Source: Stutzerimonas nosocomialis | GTDB lineage: Bacteria; Pseudomonadota; Gammaproteobacteria; Pseudomonadales; Pseudomonadaceae | NCBI RefSeq assembly: GCF_005876855.1 | Contig: NZ_QLAE01000002.1 | Coordinates: 1 to 64,000 of the forward strand | Length of the DNA: 64,000 nucleotides | Direction of reading: 5' to 3' | Shown: positions 60,587-64,000 of the stretch, one piece after another | Numbering within the stretch: the stretch's first letter is position 1 | How the letters are laid out: each line of letters starts with the position of its first letter | Position numbers and translations under genes: made by a program | The notes under the pieces: generated by a model | Databases searched by the model: none | Seen by the model: the letters and a program-made list of their open reading frames with translations, nothing else | Told to the model about the DNA's origin: nothing

Positions 60587-62539
60587 ATGGGCGCCTTCCT
60601 CGAACTCAAGGGGCTGCGGCGGGAATTTCCCGCCGGCGACGAAACCCTCACGGTGCTCGAAGACGTCGACCTGGTCATCGAGCGTGGCGAGATGGTCGCC
60701 ATCGTCGGTGCGTCCGGTTCCGGCAAGTCGACCCTGATGAACATCCTGGGCTGCCTCGATCGGCCCAGCGCCGGCACCTACAGCGTCGACGGCCGCGAGA
60801 CCGCGAGCCTCGACGCCGACGAACTGGCGCGCCTGCGCCGCGAGCACTTCGGCTTCATCTTCCAGCGCTATCACCTGCTCGCCGACCTCGACGCCATGGG
60901 CAACGCCGAGATTCCGGCGGTCTACGCCGGCATCGACAGCGCCACGCGCCGCGAGCGCAGCGTGAAGCTGCTCGAGCGGCTCGGCCTGGGTAACCGGCTG
61001 ACCCACAAGCCCGCCCAGCTTTCCGGCGGCCAGCAGCAGCGCGTCAGCGTCGCCCGTGCCCTGATCAACGGCGGCCAGGTGATCCTCGCCGACGAGCCCA
61101 CCGGCGCCCTGGACCGCAGCAGCGGCCAGGAGATGCTGGCCCTGCTGCGCGAGCTGCATGGCCAGGGCCACACGGTGATCATCGTCACCCACGACATGAG
61201 CGTGGCGCAGAGCGCCGACCGGCTGATCGAGATCAGCGACGGGCGGATCATCGGCGATCGCCGGCTGGCGGAGGACAAGGTCGAAGCCGTTGCGCCGCTG
61301 GCCGACGTGGTGGAGCCGCACCCCGGCCTGCTGCGCCGCGCGCGGGTCGGCCCGTTCGGCGAAGCCCTGCGCATGGCCCTGCTGGCGATGCTGGCGCACA
61401 AGCTGCGCACCTTCCTGACTATGCTCGGGATCATCATCGGCATCGCCTCGGTGGTCTCGGTGGTCGCGCTCGGCCAGGGCTCGCAGCAGAAGATCCTGGA
61501 GAACATCAGCGCCATCGGCACCAACACCGTCGACGTGTTTCCCGGCAGGGGCTTCGGCGACCGCAACTCGGCGAAGATCCAGACGCTGGTGCCGTCGGAC
61601 GCCGAGGCGCTGGCCGGCCAGGCCTTCGTCGACAGCGTGACGCCGACGGTCTCCACCAGCAGCACCCTGCGCTTCCGCTCCCAGGCGCTGAGCGTGTCGA
61701 TCAACGGCGTCGGCGAGCAGTTCTTCCGCGCCAAGGGCTATGGCTTCCGCCAGGGCGCGGGCTTCGACCGGGCCGACGTGCGCGCCTCGGCGCAGAGCGT
61801 GGTGATCGACGACAACACCTGGAAGAAGGTCTTCGGCAGCGGCGATGCGCTGGGCAAGGTGATCATGCTGGGCAACATGCCGGCCCGGGTGATCGGTGTG
61901 CTCGACCCCATCCAGAGCAGCTTCGGCAACAACGATTCGCTGCGCGTCTACGTCCCCTACACCTCGGCGATGAACCGCCTGCTCGGCCAGTCGTACCTGG
62001 CCAGCATCACCGTGCGCATCCGCGACGACGTCGCCAGCGAAGCCGCCGAGCAGGGCATCGTGCGGCTGCTGACCCGCCGCCACGGCACCGAGGATTTCTT
62101 CGTGGTGAACACCGACACCATCCGCCAGACGATCCAGAAGACCACCCAGACCATGACCGTGCTGATCTCCATGATCGCGCTGATTTCCCTGGTGGTCGGC
62201 GGCATCGGGGTGATGAACATCATGCTGGTGTCGGTCACCGAGCGTACCCGCGAGATCGGCGTGCGCATGGCCGTCGGCGCGCGGCAGAGCGACATCATGC
62301 GCCAGTTCATGATCGAGGCGGTGCTGGTCTGCCTCATCGGCGGCGGCCTCGGGGTGCTCGCCGCGCTGGGCTTCGGCGCGGTGTTCGCGCGCCTCTCCAG
62401 CGAATTCACCCTGATCTTCTCCACCGGCTCGATCGTCGCCGCGTTCGCCTGCGCGACGGCCATCGGGCTGATCTTCGGTTACCTGCCGGCACGCAACGCC
62501 GCCCGCCTCGATCCGGTCGAGGCCCTGTCCAGGGAATGA
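60587..62539 (+). CDS. macB: MacB-type ABC exporter (ATPase plus membrane domain)
   Basis: A 650-residue fused half-transporter. The N-terminal ATPase shows Walker [10 protein letters not shown] (~43), signature LSGGQQQR (~145) and Walker B ILADEP (~165). A helix near residue 275 leads to a large periplasmic MacB domain, and three C-terminal helices follow (~525-640). It drives export of a macrolide, peptide, lipid or siderophore-like substrate through MacA. It starts 2 bp after macA and overlaps the next gene by 4 bp. Confidence 0.9.
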   Translation: MGAFLELKGLRREFPAGDETLTVLEDVDLVIERGEMVAIVGASGSGKSTLMNILGCLDRPSAGTYSVDGRETASLDADELARLRREHFGFIFQRYHLLADLDAMGNAEIPAVYAGIDSATRRERSVKLLERLGLGNRLTHKPAQLSGGQQQRVSVARALINGGQVILADEPTGALDRSSGQEMLALLRELHGQGHTVIIVTHDMSVAQSADRLIEISDGRIIGDRRLAEDKVEAVAPLADVVEPHPGLLRRARVGPFGEALRMALLAMLAHKLRTFLTMLGIIIGIASVVSVVALGQGSQQKILENISAIGTNTVDVFPGRGFGDRNSAKIQTLVPSDAEALAGQAFVDSVTPTVSTSSTLRFRSQALSVSINGVGEQFFRAKGYGFRQGAGFDRADVRASAQSVVIDDNTWKKVFGSGDALGKVIMLGNMPARVIGVLDPIQSSFGNNDSLRVYVPYTSAMNRLLGQSYLASITVRIRDDVASEAAEQGIVRLLTRRHGTEDFFVVNTDTIRQTIQKTTQTMTVLISMIALISLVVGGIGVMNIMLVSVTERTREIGVRMAVGARQSDIMRQFMIEAVLVCLIGGGLGVLAALGFGAVFARLSSEFTLIFSTGSIVAAFACATAIGLIFGYLPARNAARLDPVEALSRE

Positions 62540-63909
62540 ACAGCATGATCCGTAGCCTCTCGACCCTCATCGGCTGCCTGCTGCTGACTGCCTGCAGTTC
62601 GATGAGCACCTCCTACCAACAACCCCCGGTAACGCTGCCGGCCAGCTGGCAACAGGCCCCGAGCGGCGGCACGACGCTGCCGGACGCCTGGTGGAGCGCC
62701 TTCGAGGACCCGGCCCTCGATGCCCTGGTCAGCGAAGCGCTGGCGCGCAACAACGACCTGGGCACGGCACTGCTCAACGTCCGCCGCGCCCAGCTGCTGG
62801 CCGGGCTCGCCGACGACGCGCGCTATCCGCAGGCCGGCGCCAGCGCGGGCGGCCAGACCAGCCGCCACGTGCGCGGCGATACCGCGAGCACCCGCAGCTA
62901 TTCGCTGACCGGCTCGGTGAGCTGGGAGATCGACCTGTGGAATCGCCTGGGCAGCAGCGCCGATGCCGCGCGCCTCGAAGCCCTGGCGACGCAGGAGGAC
63001 TACCAGGCCGCCGAGCTGACGCTGGTCGGCACCCTGGCCAATCTCTACTGGCAGATCGGCTACCTCAACGAGCGCATCGCCGCGAGCGAGCAGAGCATCG
63101 CCTATGCCCGCCAGACCCTGCAGCTGGTGCAGGTACGTTTCGACGCCGGCCAGGGCTCGTCGCTGGAACTGGCCGAAGCCCGGCAGAGCCTGGAAAGCCA
63201 GCAGGCGAGCCACGTGGCGCTGCTGCAGGAGCGGGTCGAGCAGCGCAACGCGCTGGCGCTGCTGTTCGACGGGAGCACGCCGGTCGCCTTCGCCGAGCCG
63301 CAGACCCTGGCGCAGACCGTTCTGCCCGAGGTCGACGCCGATCTGCCGGCCAGCCTGCTCGGCCGCCGCCCGGACCTGCGCGCCGCCGAGCTGCGCCTGC
63401 GCAGCAGCCTGAAATCGGTCGATGCGATTCGCGCCAGCTACTACCCTGACCTCAGCCTCACCGGGACCCTGGGCTACGCCAGCGACCGTCTCGGCGAGGT
63501 GCTGCGTAACCCGGTGGCCGCGCTTGGCGCCGGGCTGACGCTGCCGTTCCTGCAATGGAACCAGATGCAATTGGACATCGCCGTCTCCCGGACCGACTAC
63601 GAGCTGGCCGTGGTGGGTTTCCGCCAGAGCCTCTACCAGGCGCTGGTGGACGTGGAAAACAACCTCGCCGCGCGGCGGCACTACGCCGAGCAGGAAGCCA
63701 TGCGCGAGCGCGCCCTCGAGGCCGCGCTGGAAGCCGAGCGCATCTACCGCATCCGCTACGAGGCCGGCGCGGTGGACCTGCAATCCTGGCTCAGCGCCCA
63801 GGACACCCGCCGCACGGCCCAGGTCAGCCTGACCGAAACCCGCCTGAACCGCTTGCAGGCACAGGTCGCCCTGACCCAGGCCCTGGGAGGCGGTGTAGCG
63901 CAGCCCTGA
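62536..63909 (+). CDS. Outer-membrane efflux lipoprotein (NodT/OprM-type TolC family)
   Basis: A 457-residue outer-membrane factor. The signal peptide ends in the lipobox LLLTACS (Cys about residue 22), so it is a lipoprotein. Two repeated helical-barrel halves follow, with the conserved [16 protein letters not shown] near 275. It completes a MacA-MacB-OMF pump in one operon. The ATGA overlap with macB indicates coupled translation. Confidence 0.9.
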   Translation: MNSMIRSLSTLIGCLLLTACSSMSTSYQQPPVTLPASWQQAPSGGTTLPDAWWSAFEDPALDALVSEALARNNDLGTALLNVRRAQLLAGLADDARYPQAGASAGGQTSRHVRGDTASTRSYSLTGSVSWEIDLWNRLGSSADAARLEALATQEDYQAAELTLVGTLANLYWQIGYLNERIAASEQSIAYARQTLQLVQVRFDAGQGSSLELAEARQSLESQQASHVALLQERVEQRNALALLFDGSTPVAFAEPQTLAQTVLPEVDADLPASLLGRRPDLRAAELRLRSSLKSVDAIRASYYPDLSLTGTLGYASDRLGEVLRNPVAALGAGLTLPFLQWNQMQLDIAVSRTDYELAVVGFRQSLYQALVDVENNLAARRHYAEQEAMRERALEAALEAERIYRIRYEAGAVDLQSWLSAQDTRRTAQVSLTETRLNRLQAQVALTQALGGGVAQP

Positions 63910-64000
63910 CCGTCGCGTCCCGAGGCGCCACGCCGCCGGCCAGAAACGGCGCCCTGCGACAATTCGTCCGATCCTCCGTTCGTCGGCTCATGTGCGGCTA
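63910..64000. other. Right edge, no gene seen
   Basis: Ninety bases after the efflux operon. No terminator or coding frame could be assigned. Confidence 0.3.

Noticed and set aside
59385-63909. Pyoverdine exporter PvdRT-OpmQ
   Set aside because: The pump has the same architecture, but no pyoverdine or other siderophore genes are nearby; the neutral MacAB-OMF naming is safer.

Overview
The window looks like chromosomal DNA of a high-GC gammaproteobacterium of the Pseudomonas / Stutzerimonas (P. stutzeri) type. The basis is the mdcABCDEGH-madLM-mdcR gene order, the rpmB-rpmG / class III aminotransferase / kauB neighbourhood, aguR-aguB-aguA, a desA phospholipid desaturase followed by a diguanylate cyclase, and a Crc-type decoy sRNA. 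No phage, insertion sequence or CRISPR array is visible. Nearly all of the sequence codes for metabolism, transport, signalling and their regulators.

Layout. 0.5-3.6 kb: an unusually long bifunctional penicillin-binding-like protein. 3.7-12.1 kb: the complete biotin-independent malonate decarboxylase system with its transporter and LysR regulator. 12.2-16.8 kb: a soluble BdlA-like PAS chemoreceptor, a small monooxygenase, an RNA methyltransferase-like protein and a CPA1 Na+/H+ antiporter. 16.85-17.31 kb: a sigma54 promoter driving an sRNA with repeated AAnAAnAA motifs (CrcZ/CrcY/CrcX type). 17.66-17.73 kb: tRNA-Arg(CCG). 18.1-24.5 kb: gabD and a pimF-pimC-pimD-like acyl-CoA catabolic operon. 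24.6-28.8 kb: a tandem hairpin repeat, an MFS transporter, a hydrolase divergent from a TetR regulator, and an IclR regulator. 29.3-32.9 kb: rpmB-rpmG and the divergent aminotransferase / kauB pair. 33.1-45.6 kb: a seven-gene signalling cluster with three large histidine kinases, three single-domain receivers and an Hpt-REC-REC-GGDEF protein. 46.1-48.4 kb: desA and a PAS-GGDEF protein. 48.4-55.4 kb: a D-erythronate / L-threonate (tetronate) catabolic locus. 55.4-58.3 kb: agmatine catabolism aguA, aguB, aguR. 58.3-63.9 kb: a LysR gene divergent from a MacA-MacB-outer-membrane-factor exporter.

How the parts fit. Most modules are inducible catabolic units, each with its own regulator: malonate/MdcR, agmatine/AguR, tetronate/a FadR-type protein, acyl-CoA/IclR. 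The window also encodes a likely antagonist of Hfq/Crc catabolite repression, the sRNA at about 17.01-17.31 kb. Exact Hfq/Crc-type AAnAAnAA motifs lie at or just upstream of the start codons of mdcA, mdcG, the MFS transporter, the alpha/beta hydrolase, the six-PAS kinase and the GntP permease. Others lie in the madL leader and upstream of the acyl-CoA operon. This suggests that many of these modules share one post-transcriptional switch. A second cross-locus signal is a CTGTGCGAAAT element with a CGAAA-N5-TTTCG type palindrome, found upstream of both the acyl-CoA operon and the IclR gene 9 kb away. Functions are inferred from family resemblance and motifs read by eye; no database search was run.
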